Under the pieces are notes generated by a model. It was given only the letters and a program-made list of their open reading frames with translations. It did not search any database and was not told the origin of the DNA. This document shows, piece by piece, positions 8,572 to 15,865 of a DNA stretch of 31,493 bases. Location: the NCBI GenBank assembly GCA_964646435.1, contig CAZYEJ010000023.1, forward strand, positions 1-31,493, written 5' to 3'. Position numbers and translations under genes: made by a program. How positions within the stretch are numbered: the stretch's first letter is position 1; the number at the start of each line of letters is the position of its first letter. The DNA comes from UBA3076 sp964646435. Its GTDB lineage: Bacteria > Desulfobacterota > Dissulfuribacteria > Dissulfuribacterales > UBA3076.

Positions 8572-8841
8572 CTAAGTTTTTTTCTTCCGAAATTCTTGTC
8601 TGCACTTTTCGCTGCAGAAATAATAGGTCTTTCCTTGCCGATTAAGGGATAAGGCGTCCCTTTTAGGGCAATAGACGCCACATACCGGATCCTGTACCAG
8701 TTCGTCTGTTATGGTTGGCTGCTCACCGGCCTGTTTTGGACCGGTTTTCAAAACCTTTCGTAATTTGAGGCCTTTCAAAAAGCCCTTTATGACATAGCAG
8801 AGTGCCAGGAAAAGGGCGAGGAACAAGATAAAACGCACCAT
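8572..8841 (-). CDS. Small membrane-anchored YHS/TRASH-like metal-binding domain protein
   Basis: This 89-residue protein starts with one hydrophobic segment (about residues 3-20, FILFLALFLALCYVIKGF), then a basic linker, then a YHS-type domain at about 50-86: DPVCGVYCPKRDAL and YYFCSEKCRQEF. The spacing of the cysteines (DPVCG, then CSxxC) fits the YHS/TRASH metal-binding fold, but the first motif has an added cysteine (CGVYC) compared with the usual DPVCGM. It probably sits in the inner membrane with the metal site in one soluble compartment; function is unknown. It begins three bases after the folK stop and is the last gene of the dapA-dapB-dapL-folK block. Confidence 0.75.
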   Translation of the reverse strand: MVRFILFLALFLALCYVIKGFLKGLKLRKVLKTGPKQAGEQPTITDELVQDPVCGVYCPKRDALSLNRQGKTYYFCSEKCRQEFRKKKT

Positions 8842-8844
8842 GGG

Positions 8845-9393
8845 CTATGAGCCCTCCTGTGTTTCTTTGGGGTTCAATTTTCGGACTTCCGGGCTGTCTT
8901 CAGGAAGTTCGGCCAGGAACTCAGAAACGGTTTTACTCCATGGTGCAAGCAAGAGATCCGGGGCAAGCTCAGCCCACGGGGCCAATACAAACCGCCTGGT
9001 GGAAAGACGCGGATGGGGAACGTGGATTTGGTGATTTGGTGATTTGGTAATTTGGTGATTGGATGTCCGGATATGTACTCCTTCCATGAAGAGCAGATCC
9101 AGGTCAATGGGCCTGTCTTTGGTTGCCAAGCGGTCTCGACCCATGGCCTTTTCAATTGCCAGCAGGTTGGAAACCAAATCCTCAGGCCCAAGGGCTGTAT
9201 TTATTTCCGCCACGGCATTTATGAACCATTGGGATGTATTTATATCCACAGGCTCGGTCTCATACCATTGTGAGCAGCGTAATACCTCTATTTCAGGATG
9301 GGCGGACAAAATCCCAATAGCCTTAATACAGTTTTCAATCCTATCCCCAAGATTGGCTCCCAGACCAATGTAGGCCGTTTTCTCCAATTTCAT
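8845..9393 (-). CDS. folK: 2-amino-4-hydroxy-6-hydroxymethyldihydropteridine diphosphokinase, with repeat insertion
   Basis: HPPK transfers pyrophosphate from ATP to 6-hydroxymethyldihydropterin in folate synthesis. The 182-residue protein shows YIGLGANLGDR at the N-terminus, the WYETEPV and FINAVAEI core, and RLATKDRPIDLDLLF with the metal-binding aspartates. Between that segment and the conserved HVPHPRLSTRRFVLAPWAE lies NHQITKSPNHQI, encoded by a 4.6-unit 8-bp array (9025-9062), in a loop that is normally shorter. The catalytic residues remain in frame, so the gene looks functional. The ATG at 9393 shares a base with the dapL stop (TAATG), which implies coupled translation; a longer upstream frame exists but would run back inside dapL. 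No folP or folB is nearby. Confidence 0.92.
   Translation of the reverse strand: MKLEKTAYIGLGANLGDRIENCIKAIGILSAHPEIEVLRCSQWYETEPVDINTSQWFINAVAEINTALGPEDLVSNLLAIEKAMGRDRLATKDRPIDLDLLFMEGVHIRTSNHQITKSPNHQIHVPHPRLSTRRFVLAPWAELAPDLLLAPWSKTVSEFLAELPEDSPEVRKLNPKETQEGS
9025..9062 (-). repeat. In-gene 8-bp array (AATCACCA family), about 4.6 units, in folK
   Basis: On the plus strand this reads as units of GATTTGGT, with one AATTTGGT variant. On the folK coding strand it is the AATCACCA unit found in the oppF-like gene and in miaA. It encodes SNHQITKSPNHQI in the loop before the VPHPR motif. Confidence 0.92.
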
Positions 9394-10556
9394 TAAAGGA
9401 TTTCTCCAAGCCTCTTGATAACTTCTCCCATACGTTCCTTCGACACGGTTAATGCCATGCGCACATAACCCTCGCCGGAATCGCCAAAGCCGTTTCCAGG
9501 AGTGCACACTATCCCGGCCTTTTCAAGGAGTAGGGTGCTGAATCCCTGAGATGTATAACCCTGAGGAACCGGAGTCCAGATATAAAACGTGGCTTTGGGA
9601 AAAGGGGTGTCAAGGCCCAGGTCTCGAAGGCCTGAGACCAGTATTCCCCTGCGCTCGGAATATATTTCCTGCATTTCACGGACACAGGATTGGTCACTTT
9701 CAAGAGCTGCAATGCCGGCCTCTTGAATGGCCTCAAATTGTCCAGAATCTATATTGGACTTTATCTGTGCCAGCGCACCGATCAGGTCCGGGTTTCCCAC
9801 GGCAAATCCTATGCGCCAGCCAGTCATGTTGTAGGTCTTTGACAGTGAATGGAATTCCAGCCCTATGTCCCTGGCACCCGGGGTATTAAGGAAGCTCGGG
9901 GCAATGTATCCGTCGTATGTCATTTCGCTATAAGCATTGTCGTGACAAACGATAATGTCGTTTTGCTTTGCGAAGTCCACGGCCCTGGCAAAGAACTCCG
10001 GCGGGGCCACTGCAGCAGTGGGATTATTCGGGTAATTGATCCACAGGATTTTTGCCCTTTTCAGGATATCGCCTGGTATGGAATCAAGATCCGGCAGAAA
10101 GTCATTTTTAGCAATTAACGGAAGATAGTAAGTCTCACCGCCAGCAAATAATGTGCCGATATTATAAACAGGATAGCCCGGCGTGGGGACCAGCACCACA
10201 TCACCGGGATCTACAAAAGCGAGAGGAAAGTGCGCTATTGCCTCCTTTGATCCTATAAGAGCAGCTACCTCGTTGACAGGATCAAAGGACAGGTCAAACC
10301 TCTTTTTGTACCAGCCTGCTGCTGCGTTCCGGAAGGCAAGCATACCGGAAGATGAGGGATAACTGTGATATTGCTCCTTCTGAACAGCCTCTATCATTCG
10401 TTCCACAATAAATCTGGGTGTGGGAAGATCTGGATCACCGATTCCCAAATCAATAACATCTACACCTTTTTTCAGGGCCTCGGCCTTCATTCGGTCGAGC
10501 TTCACGAAAAGATATGGTGGGAACTGTTGTAATTTCTTAGACTTTATAAAAACCAT
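9393..10556 (-). CDS. dapL: LL-diaminopimelate aminotransferase
   Basis: A PLP-dependent class I/II aminotransferase of 387 residues. It converts tetrahydrodipicolinate directly to LL-diaminopimelate using glutamate, replacing the DapD/DapC/DapE steps. Supporting segments are IDLGIGDPDLPTP, GSKEAIAHFPLAFVDPGD, PTPGYPVY, NYPNNPT and the PLP lysine at residue 240 in HSLSKTYNMTGWR, all standard for DapL. Position in a run with dapA and dapB supports this over a generic aspartate aminotransferase. GAGGT lies 7 nt before the ATG at 10556. A 111-bp palindromic element separates it from dapB, so expression may depend on read-through of that structure. The stop overlaps folK. Confidence 0.93.
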   Translation of the reverse strand: MVFIKSKKLQQFPPYLFVKLDRMKAEALKKGVDVIDLGIGDPDLPTPRFIVERMIEAVQKEQYHSYPSSSGMLAFRNAAAGWYKKRFDLSFDPVNEVAALIGSKEAIAHFPLAFVDPGDVVLVPTPGYPVYNIGTLFAGGETYYLPLIAKNDFLPDLDSIPGDILKRAKILWINYPNNPTAAVAPPEFFARAVDFAKQNDIIVCHDNAYSEMTYDGYIAPSFLNTPGARDIGLEFHSLSKTYNMTGWRIGFAVGNPDLIGALAQIKSNIDSGQFEAIQEAGIAALESDQSCVREMQEIYSERRGILVSGLRDLGLDTPFPKATFYIWTPVPQGYTSQGFSTLLLEKAGIVCTPGNGFGDSGEGYVRMALTVSKERMGEVIKRLGEIL

Positions 10557-10590
10557 GAAAAGACCTCAATTTGTCATTAACCTACCAAAC

Positions 10591-10701
10591 TGTGAGCGTT
10601 CACAGGGTGCTGTAGATGCGAGGCGGAAGGTACGCAGACGTACTTCCTGTATTTCAAGTGCCCGGCAACAAAGCAGATGCGGTGCCCTGTAAACGCTCAC
10701 A
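10591..10701. repeat. 111-bp palindromic element, copy A
   Basis: Terminal inverted repeats TGTGAGCGTTCACAGGG and CCCTGTAAACGCTCACA match at 16 of 17 positions. The inside is shared with copies at 12801 (opposite orientation) and 30360 (same orientation): CAGATGC-like next to each end, GAGGCGGA, TACGCAGACGTACTTCC and CCCGGCAACAA. It begins 7 bases beyond the dapB stop and ends before the dapL ribosome site. No coding capacity is seen. Confidence 0.93.
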
Positions 10702-10708
10702 AAAATGA

Positions 10709-11512
10709 TTACTTAAGCCCCAACACATCTTGCATGTCATAGAACCCTGCGGGCTGCTCGACGATCCAAAGGGCTGCTCTCACTGCTCCTTTTGCAAAGG
10801 TGTCCCGGCTTGAGGCCTTATGTACGATCTCAATACGTTCACCTATGCCGCCGAAAAGCACTGTGTGCTCGCCGACTATGTCTCCGGCTCGAAGGGTCTG
10901 GATGCCAATTTCCTTTTTGCTCCGCTCACCAATAAACCCATGCCTTTCAAATAGACTTACCTTGTCGAAATCCCTGCCGAGGGAAGCGGCAATGACCCTG
11001 CCCAACTGAAGTGCCGTGCCGCTTGGGGCATCCTTTTTCATTCTGTGATGTGCCTCTATGATTTCAACGTCATAATCATCACCAAGGACCCTGGCTGCGG
11101 TGTCAACAAGCTTGTAGAGGAGATTAATCCCTACACTCATATTGGGTGCGAGTACACAGAGGGAATCCTTTGCCAGTTGTCTTATCTCGTTGAGTTCCTC
11201 ACTGGCCAACCCAGTGGTGCCTATAACTATTGGTTTTTTGTGAGATGCCGCGATGTGGGAGTGCTTCAGGCTGGCTTCGCTAATAGTGAAATCTATGATG
11301 ACATCTCCCTGATCTATCACGGAATCGAGGCTGTCCGCCACGGTCACTCCCAACGATTTGAGTCCAGCAGCCGTCCCGGCATCCTGCCCGACAGCAGGGC
11401 TGTCCGGGTGTTCAAATGCCGCACCCAGAGTGATACCTTCAGTATTATGAATTATGTTTATGATGCGACCGCCCATACGGCCACCTGCACCAGCTACTAT
11501 AGCTCGGACCAT
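10709..11512 (-). CDS. dapB: 4-hydroxy-tetrahydrodipicolinate reductase
   Basis: This cytosolic enzyme reduces the DapA product with NAD(P)H to tetrahydrodipicolinate, the substrate of DapL next door. The 267-residue protein begins with the nucleotide-binding loop VAGAGGRMGGRI. It carries IDFTISEAS, IGTTGL, APNMSVGINLL and the substrate-binding segment EAHHRMKKDAPSGTAL with the conserved histidine pair and lysine. Length and motif order are standard. AGGAGG sits 6-7 nt before the ATG at 11512, the strongest ribosome site of the block. It follows dapA after a 92-base gap filled by an 8-bp repeat array. Confidence 0.96.
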   Translation of the reverse strand: MVRAIVAGAGGRMGGRIINIIHNTEGITLGAAFEHPDSPAVGQDAGTAAGLKSLGVTVADSLDSVIDQGDVIIDFTISEASLKHSHIAASHKKPIVIGTTGLASEELNEIRQLAKDSLCVLAPNMSVGINLLYKLVDTAARVLGDDYDVEIIEAHHRMKKDAPSGTALQLGRVIAASLGRDFDKVSLFERHGFIGERSKKEIGIQTLRAGDIVGEHTVLFGGIGERIEIVHKASSRDTFAKGAVRAALWIVEQPAGFYDMQDVLGLK

Positions 11513-11539
11513 GTTTTTCCCTCCTAGCGCCCTTCGGGT

Positions 11540-11607
11540 GAGCTGTTGAGCTATTGAGTTGCTAAGCTATTGAGCCGCTCGTCTTACCAGCTTACCAGCT
11601 TATCTTA
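11540..11607. repeat. 8-bp GAGCTATT-type array with facing CTTACCAG array
   Basis: Units GAGCTGTT, GAGCTATT, GAGTTGCTAAGCTATT run from about 11540 to 11572, followed at 11583 by two units of CTTACCAG and a partial one. The second array reaches the dapA stop codon (11605-11607). It occupies the whole dapA-dapB gap apart from the dapB ribosome site. Confidence 0.82.
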
Positions 11608-12522
11608 CTTGACCAGTTTGAAGTCTTGCAGAATCCCTTTCAGCCGCTTCTTATTAGCCTCACTCATTGAGGCCAAGGGAAGGCGAACCTCATCTGTTGG
11701 AATCTTGCCCATCATTGCGAGGGCGGTCTTGGCCGGAACGGGATTTGTTTCGTAGAAAAGGGCTTCAAACAGTGGGAAAAGTTTTAAATGCAACTGACGT
11801 GCCTTTGTCAGGTTACCCTTTTCAAATGCGTTTATCATGGCAGCCATTTCTTTCGGCACTACGTTGGATGCAACTGAGATGACACCCTTGCCCCCAATGG
11901 CCATGATGGGGAAGGCAGTGAAGTCGTCTCCTGAGAGCACTATAAAGTTTTTAGGACATAACCTGATTACATCTGTTACTTGCTTCAGGCTGCCAGTAGC
12001 CTCCTTGATACCAATAACATATCTATTTTTGGCGCAGCGTGCCACTGTTTCGGGGAGCATGTTCACCCCTGTACGTCCGGGTACGTTATAAAGGATCATG
12101 GGGAATTTGCATTCATCTGCTACGGCCATAAAGTGCCGGTATAATCCCTCCTGGCTGGGTTTGTTATAATAGGGCGTAATCACCAGGGCCGCATCTGCAC
12201 CGGCATTCTTCGCATGTTTTGTGAGCATGATGGTCTCTGCAGTGGAGTTGGAGCCTGTTCCGGCGATTACCGGTACGCGTCCTTTTGCGGTCTCTATTGT
12301 GATCTCCACTACTCTCATGTGCTCTTCGTGGCTGAGGGTAGCCGACTCACCAGTAGTACCGCAGGGTACTATACAATTGGTCCCGGCCTTTATGTTCCAT
12401 TCTATAAGGGTTTTGAGGGCTTCCTCGTCCAGTTTCCCGTTCTTAAAAGGCGTTACTATGGCAACAATGGCCCCGCCGATCTGCTTTTTTTGTCCCTTGC
12501 TCGCATTGGTTTTACTCGCCAT
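11605..12522 (-). CDS. dapA: 4-hydroxy-tetrahydrodipicolinate synthase
   Basis: This enzyme condenses pyruvate with aspartate semialdehyde, the entry step to diaminopimelate and lysine. The 305-residue protein has GTTGES (residues 55-60), Tyr145 in YNVPGRTGVN with Arg150, and the Schiff-base lysine 173 in GIKEATG. These correspond to Tyr133, Arg138 and Lys161 of E. coli, offset by a 12-residue basic N-terminal extension (MASKTNASKGQKKQ). The ATG at 12522 is supported by GGAGGG 8 nt upstream. It is the first gene of the dapA-dapB-dapL-folK unit. The upstream 100 bases are AT-rich and could hold a promoter (a TTGCCC and TAATAA pair about 17 bases apart on the minus strand near 12600-12625), but this is only a weak match. 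Confidence 0.97.
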   Translation of the reverse strand: MASKTNASKGQKKQIGGAIVAIVTPFKNGKLDEEALKTLIEWNIKAGTNCIVPCGTTGESATLSHEEHMRVVEITIETAKGRVPVIAGTGSNSTAETIMLTKHAKNAGADAALVITPYYNKPSQEGLYRHFMAVADECKFPMILYNVPGRTGVNMLPETVARCAKNRYVIGIKEATGSLKQVTDVIRLCPKNFIVLSGDDFTAFPIMAIGGKGVISVASNVVPKEMAAMINAFEKGNLTKARQLHLKLFPLFEALFYETNPVPAKTALAMMGKIPTDEVRLPLASMSEANKKRLKGILQDFKLVK

Positions 12523-12640
12523 AATGCTTACCCTCCATTAGAGTAATTTTTTAGAAATTTTCCTTATAGAAAAGTATCTGTTGTTCAATATATAGATTAT
12601 TAAAGGTTTTATGTGCTGAGGGCAAGTGCTGTTAAAGATA

Positions 12641-12700
12641 ATTGAGGAATTGAGGAATTGAAGGTATTTATTGATTCTAATCCCTCAATTCCTCAATTCC
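12641..12700. repeat. 8-bp GAGGAATT array in inverted pair
   Basis: ATTGAGGAATTGAGG at 12641-12655 is the exact reverse complement of CCTCAATTCCTCAAT at 12683-12697, with a short spacer between. It stands upstream of dapA, about 120 bases from its start, and is not coding. Confidence 0.85.
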
Positions 12701-12707
12701 CAAATTT

Positions 12708-12790
12708 GTAACTTCTCAATAAGTCGGGGACTGTCATCGCGAGCGAAGCGAACCAATCTCTTTCATAGCAAGGAGAGTGCTTCGTCGTAT
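12708..12790. repeat. Fragments of two widespread palindromic repeats
   Basis: GTAACTTCTCAATAAGTC (12708-12725) matches the outer arm of the inverted repeat at 29529. It is followed by GTCATCGCGAGCGAAGCGAA and a partly complementary GGAGAGTGCTTCGTCG, which resembles the GTCATTGCGAGCGAAGCGAAGCAATCTC palindromic repeat common in deltaproteobacterial and other genomes, here truncated. With the neighbouring repeats this accounts for most of the 473-base space between dapA and the hybrid kinase. Confidence 0.75.
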
Positions 12791-12800
12791 ATAGGATTTG

Positions 12801-12911
12801 TGTAAGCGTTCGCAGGGCACCGCATCTACTTTGTTGTCGGGCACTCGAAGTACAGGGAGTACGTCTGCGTACCCTCCGCCTCGCATCTGCAGCACCCTGT
12901 AAACGCCTACA
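12801..12911. repeat. 111-bp palindromic element, copy B (inverted relative to A and C)
   Basis: Ends TGTAAGCGTTCGCAGGG and CCCTGTAAACGCCTACA match at 14 of 17 positions when inverted. The interior is the reverse complement of copies A and C, with CCCTCCGCCTCGCATCTGC at 12872-12890. Beyond it, 12912-12995 holds a GC-rich segment ending CCCGTGAACGGTTAC (about 12947-12961), which resembles a single element end, and then the kinase stop. No gene is seen there. Confidence 0.93.
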
Positions 12912-12995
12912 GTTCGGTGGGTTGCGGTAAACGGGGGCGTTGTAACCCCGTGAACGGTTACGGATTTGTATATGAATCTCAGGAATGGATCAAGG

Positions 12996-15446
12996 TTATT
13001 GCTTGTCTAGGATTTTTCTTATGCTTTTAGAGAGCTGTTTCATGTCAAAGGGTTTTTGTATGAAACCATCGCAACCACGTTCCAGTATTTTGGTCGCGTC
13101 ACCGTTTACACTGTATCCGCTTGAAAGGAGCACCTTAATATCGGGGTTGATCTCCTTCAGTTTGTCATAGGCTTTGTCACCGCCCATCTTTGGCATGATC
13201 ATGTCGAGGATCACTATGTCAATCTTGTCTTTGTTGTTGCCGTAAACTTCTACGGCTTCTTTTCCATTTCCGGCCGATAATACCTTGTATCCCAATTGCC
13301 CTAAAAGCGCTCCGCCAACCTCACGGATCATCTCTTCATCATCTACAAAAAGCACAGTCTCCGCACCCTTCAATAACTCACCGGGCAGCTCCTTTTCTTC
13401 TATTAATTCCTTATCCGATGCAGGCAGATAAATGTTAAAGGTGGTTCCCTGACCCTGTTCACTATAAACGTTGATGACGCCTTCATGATTTTTTATGATA
13501 CCATAGGCAGAGGCAAGGCCTAAACCCGTTCCCTTGCTCATTTCCTTAGTAGTAAAAAATGGTTCGAATATTCTCTGGCGGGTTGCTTCATCCATACCGA
13601 TCCCGGTGTCGCTTATAGATATTTTCACATAACGCCCCAACTTTATGTCAAATGGCTTGACATAGCTTTTATCCAGTGTGACGTTCTCTGTTCGAAGGTA
13701 AAGCTCTCCGCCTCCGGGCATGGCCTGCCAGGCATTTACATATAGGTTTAAAAGCACCCGTTCTATCTGACCCTTGTCTACCTTTACTGTCCAGACGCCT
13801 TCCTGGTATTTTCCATAAACACTTATCTCTTTCTTGGTGCGGGCAAACATATCGGAACTTTTGCTGATCAGATCGTTAATATCGGTCGGTTTGACCTCGT
13901 ATTTGCCTTTCCTGGCAAAACCCAGGAGTTGTTTTGTAAGATCTGCTCCCCCCTTAACTATATTCTCTATTTCCTTGAAATGTACATAGTTGGGATAGCT
14001 AGAGTCAATATCCATTAACATTAAAGAGGTGCGGCCCTGGATACCCATGAGCAGGTTGTTGAAATCATGGGCAATGCCTCCGGCAAGGGTCCCGATGGCC
14101 TCCATTTTTTGGGATTGTTGAAGCTGGTCTCTGAGTCGCCTTTGCTCGGTGACATCTGCTTGAACACCAATACATTTAGAGGTATTTCCTTCCTCATCCA
14201 AGATAACAGTGCCGCGATTCCACCAATAGTGGACAGTTTTATCCTTTCCAAACACACGGAACTCTTCATGATAAGGCTCAAGGGTCTTTATATGCTTTTC
14301 AGTAGAGGCCATCACTTGGTCGAGGTCATCAGGGTGGATCATATCTTTCAATGCCTCTATGGTTCCTGGCAATTCATCCGGTTTATATCCAAGATGTTCA
14401 TCAATTTTGCCGAACCATTCAAGATGACCACTTTTAATGTCCCATTCGTAAATTAAGTGGCTTGCGCTTTCTGCTGCAATGCGGAATCGTTCTTCGCTCT
14501 TTCTTAATGCCTCCAATGCCCTGGAGGCGCAAATCGTCTCGCAACTGTATGAGGCCAATATCAGGCCTAGCTCCCAGTCTTGGTGGATGAAGGGCGGCTC
14601 GGTTTTGCAATGAAGGGAGATGATAGCGAAAATTTTATCATTTTCATCCAGTAGTGGAAATACAAGGAGCGAACCCTCCTTGTAGCCATCCCAGCCACTT
14701 GAGGTTATATCGCTTTCTTCATTGATATTTTCCATGAAAATCGGTTCGCATGTTGTGATTACACGTTCGAAAACGCTGTTTTTTCTCAAAGGGAATGGGA
14801 TTTTGGGAAGCGCATGCCGAGGGCCGAGCGAATAAACAAGGATGAGGGAGCCTTCTTTGCACATATAGAGGCTTCCACCCTCGGCTGCCAGGTTTTTGGC
14901 AAATTCTTTTAAAAGGAGCGGACCGATCTCAAGGAGTGGACCAAACCCCTTTAAACGTGAGCTACTCGCAAGCCTTTTTGCCGAAATGACGATCATTTTA
15001 AGCCGCTTGTTAATTCCCTCCAGTTCCTTGTTTCTTTTCCGCAATGCCTCCTTAGCCTGTTTTCCCTTTTCCCTGAGGCTGATTATTCCAAAGATTTCTT
15101 CTAAAAATTTCAATAATTCTGTCGGTTGGACAGGTTTCCGTACATATTTGAACGCCCCTTTTTCGATCGCAGCCACAGCGGAATCCATGTCCGGATACCC
15201 TGTTATCATGATATAGAAACAATCAGGGTTTGTCTGTTTCATTTGGGTCAACAGCTCAGTACCCGAACAATCCGGTAATCTTACGTCCAGGAGCGCTGCC
15301 TGTGGTCTTCGTTCGATCGCCAGTTTTAATCCTTCAGCGCATGTAGCGGCAGTGAGCAGTTCATAGCCCTCATCCTGAAGAATATCAGTCAGGTTGTCGC
15401 GCAGCTCAGCGTCATTATCGACAACAAGAATCGTTTTGGCGATCAT
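12996..15446 (-). CDS. Hybrid sensor histidine kinase with N- and C-terminal receiver domains (REC-GAF-PAS-HisKA-HATPase-REC)
   Basis: An 816-residue cytosolic signalling protein with no membrane segment. Order: receiver (about 3-125, phospho-acceptor Asp54, Lys104), a basic coiled linker, GAF (about 170-310), PAS (about 325-435, ending IGVQADVTEQRR), HisKA with His460 in GGIAHDFNNLL, HATPase (DTGIGMD, FFTTK, GTGLGLA) and a C-terminal receiver (about 695-816, Asp748 in ILDMIMPKMGG). The HDFNN form of the H-box is that of the NtrB-like/GHKL-type hybrid kinases. The ATG at 15446 overlaps the stop of the upstream receiver gene (ATGA); a longer frame to 15497 would run back into that gene. It probably takes phosphate from, or passes it to, the adjacent stand-alone receiver. 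The signal is unknown. Confidence 0.93.
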   Translation of the reverse strand: MIAKTILVVDNDAELRDNLTDILQDEGYELLTAATCAEGLKLAIERRPQAALLDVRLPDCSGTELLTQMKQTNPDCFYIMITGYPDMDSAVAAIEKGAFKYVRKPVQPTELLKFLEEIFGIISLREKGKQAKEALRKRNKELEGINKRLKMIVISAKRLASSSRLKGFGPLLEIGPLLLKEFAKNLAAEGGSLYMCKEGSLILVYSLGPRHALPKIPFPLRKNSVFERVITTCEPIFMENINEESDITSSGWDGYKEGSLLVFPLLDENDKIFAIISLHCKTEPPFIHQDWELGLILASYSCETICASRALEALRKSEERFRIAAESASHLIYEWDIKSGHLEWFGKIDEHLGYKPDELPGTIEALKDMIHPDDLDQVMASTEKHIKTLEPYHEEFRVFGKDKTVHYWWNRGTVILDEEGNTSKCIGVQADVTEQRRLRDQLQQSQKMEAIGTLAGGIAHDFNNLLMGIQGRTSLMLMDIDSSYPNYVHFKEIENIVKGGADLTKQLLGFARKGKYEVKPTDINDLISKSSDMFARTKKEISVYGKYQEGVWTVKVDKGQIERVLLNLYVNAWQAMPGGGELYLRTENVTLDKSYVKPFDIKLGRYVKISISDTGIGMDEATRQRIFEPFFTTKEMSKGTGLGLASAYGIIKNHEGVINVYSEQGQGTTFNIYLPASDKELIEEKELPGELLKGAETVLFVDDEEMIREVGGALLGQLGYKVLSAGNGKEAVEVYGNNKDKIDIVILDMIMPKMGGDKAYDKLKEINPDIKVLLSSGYSVNGDATKILERGCDGFIQKPFDMKQLSKSIRKILDKQ

Positions 15447-15847
15447 GGCCGGTCCTCTCCGGGTTTGTGGTAGGTATTCTTGCGTAGTCCGGAGCATATG
15501 CCTTCAACCAGGTCCAGCAACTGCTCCATATTGACCGGCTTTCTCAGGAAGGTATGGGCGTTTTCTTTCAGGGCTTGCCGCATCAGGTCCTCTACGGTAT
15601 ATGCCGTAACCATGATGACCTTGACCTTAGGATTGCACCTTTTTATCTCAATAAAGCTTTCCACACCGTTCATCCCGGGCATCTTTATATCCATAAGAAT
15701 AACATCAAAGGTCTGGGAACCGGCCAGCTCGATGCCTTCCTCACCGTTGGTGGCCGTGACGATGTCGTAACCCTCGTCATCCAATACATCTCTAGTGCTG
15801 TCCAGAAATTCCTCGTTATCGTCAACCAGTAATATTTGCCCCTTCAT
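15443..15847 (-). CDS. Single-domain response regulator receiver
   Basis: A 134-residue stand-alone receiver with no output domain. The fold is complete: acidic pair in LLVDDNEEF, phospho-acceptor Asp in VILMDIKMPGMNG (about residue 53), Thr in VIMVTAYT and Lys in FLRKPVNM. The short C-terminal tail (GLRKNTYHKPGEDRP) is polar. Such proteins act as phosphate shuttles or by protein contact. It lies between two large kinases, 18 bases after the first and overlapping the second by four bases, so the three are almost certainly made together as one phosphorelay. No DNA-binding or other effector domain is encoded nearby. Confidence 0.93.
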   Translation of the reverse strand: MKGQILLVDDNEEFLDSTRDVLDDEGYDIVTATNGEEGIELAGSQTFDVILMDIKMPGMNGVESFIEIKRCNPKVKVIMVTAYTVEDLMRQALKENAHTFLRKPVNMEQLLDLVEGICSGLRKNTYHKPGEDRP

Positions 15848-15865
15848 AGGTGGTTCCTTTTAAGA

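Noticed and set aside
8960..9050. Possible frameshift in folK because of the repeat
   Set aside because: The motifs before and after the array are in the same frame, so the insertion preserves the reading frame.
10591..10701. Palindromic elements considered as CRISPR-like repeats or as riboswitches
   Set aside because: Copies are kilobases apart with no spacers and no cas genes, and they lie at 3' ends rather than upstream of regulated genes.
12585..12625. Possible promoter for dapA
   Set aside because: The TTGCCC and TAATAA match is weak and AT-rich sequence gives many such pairs; mentioned in the dapA entry but not listed as a feature.
14067..14456. 129-codon plus-strand frame opposite the hybrid kinase
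   Set aside because: It is entirely within the PAS-HisKA coding region of the kinase on the other strand and has no domain signature.
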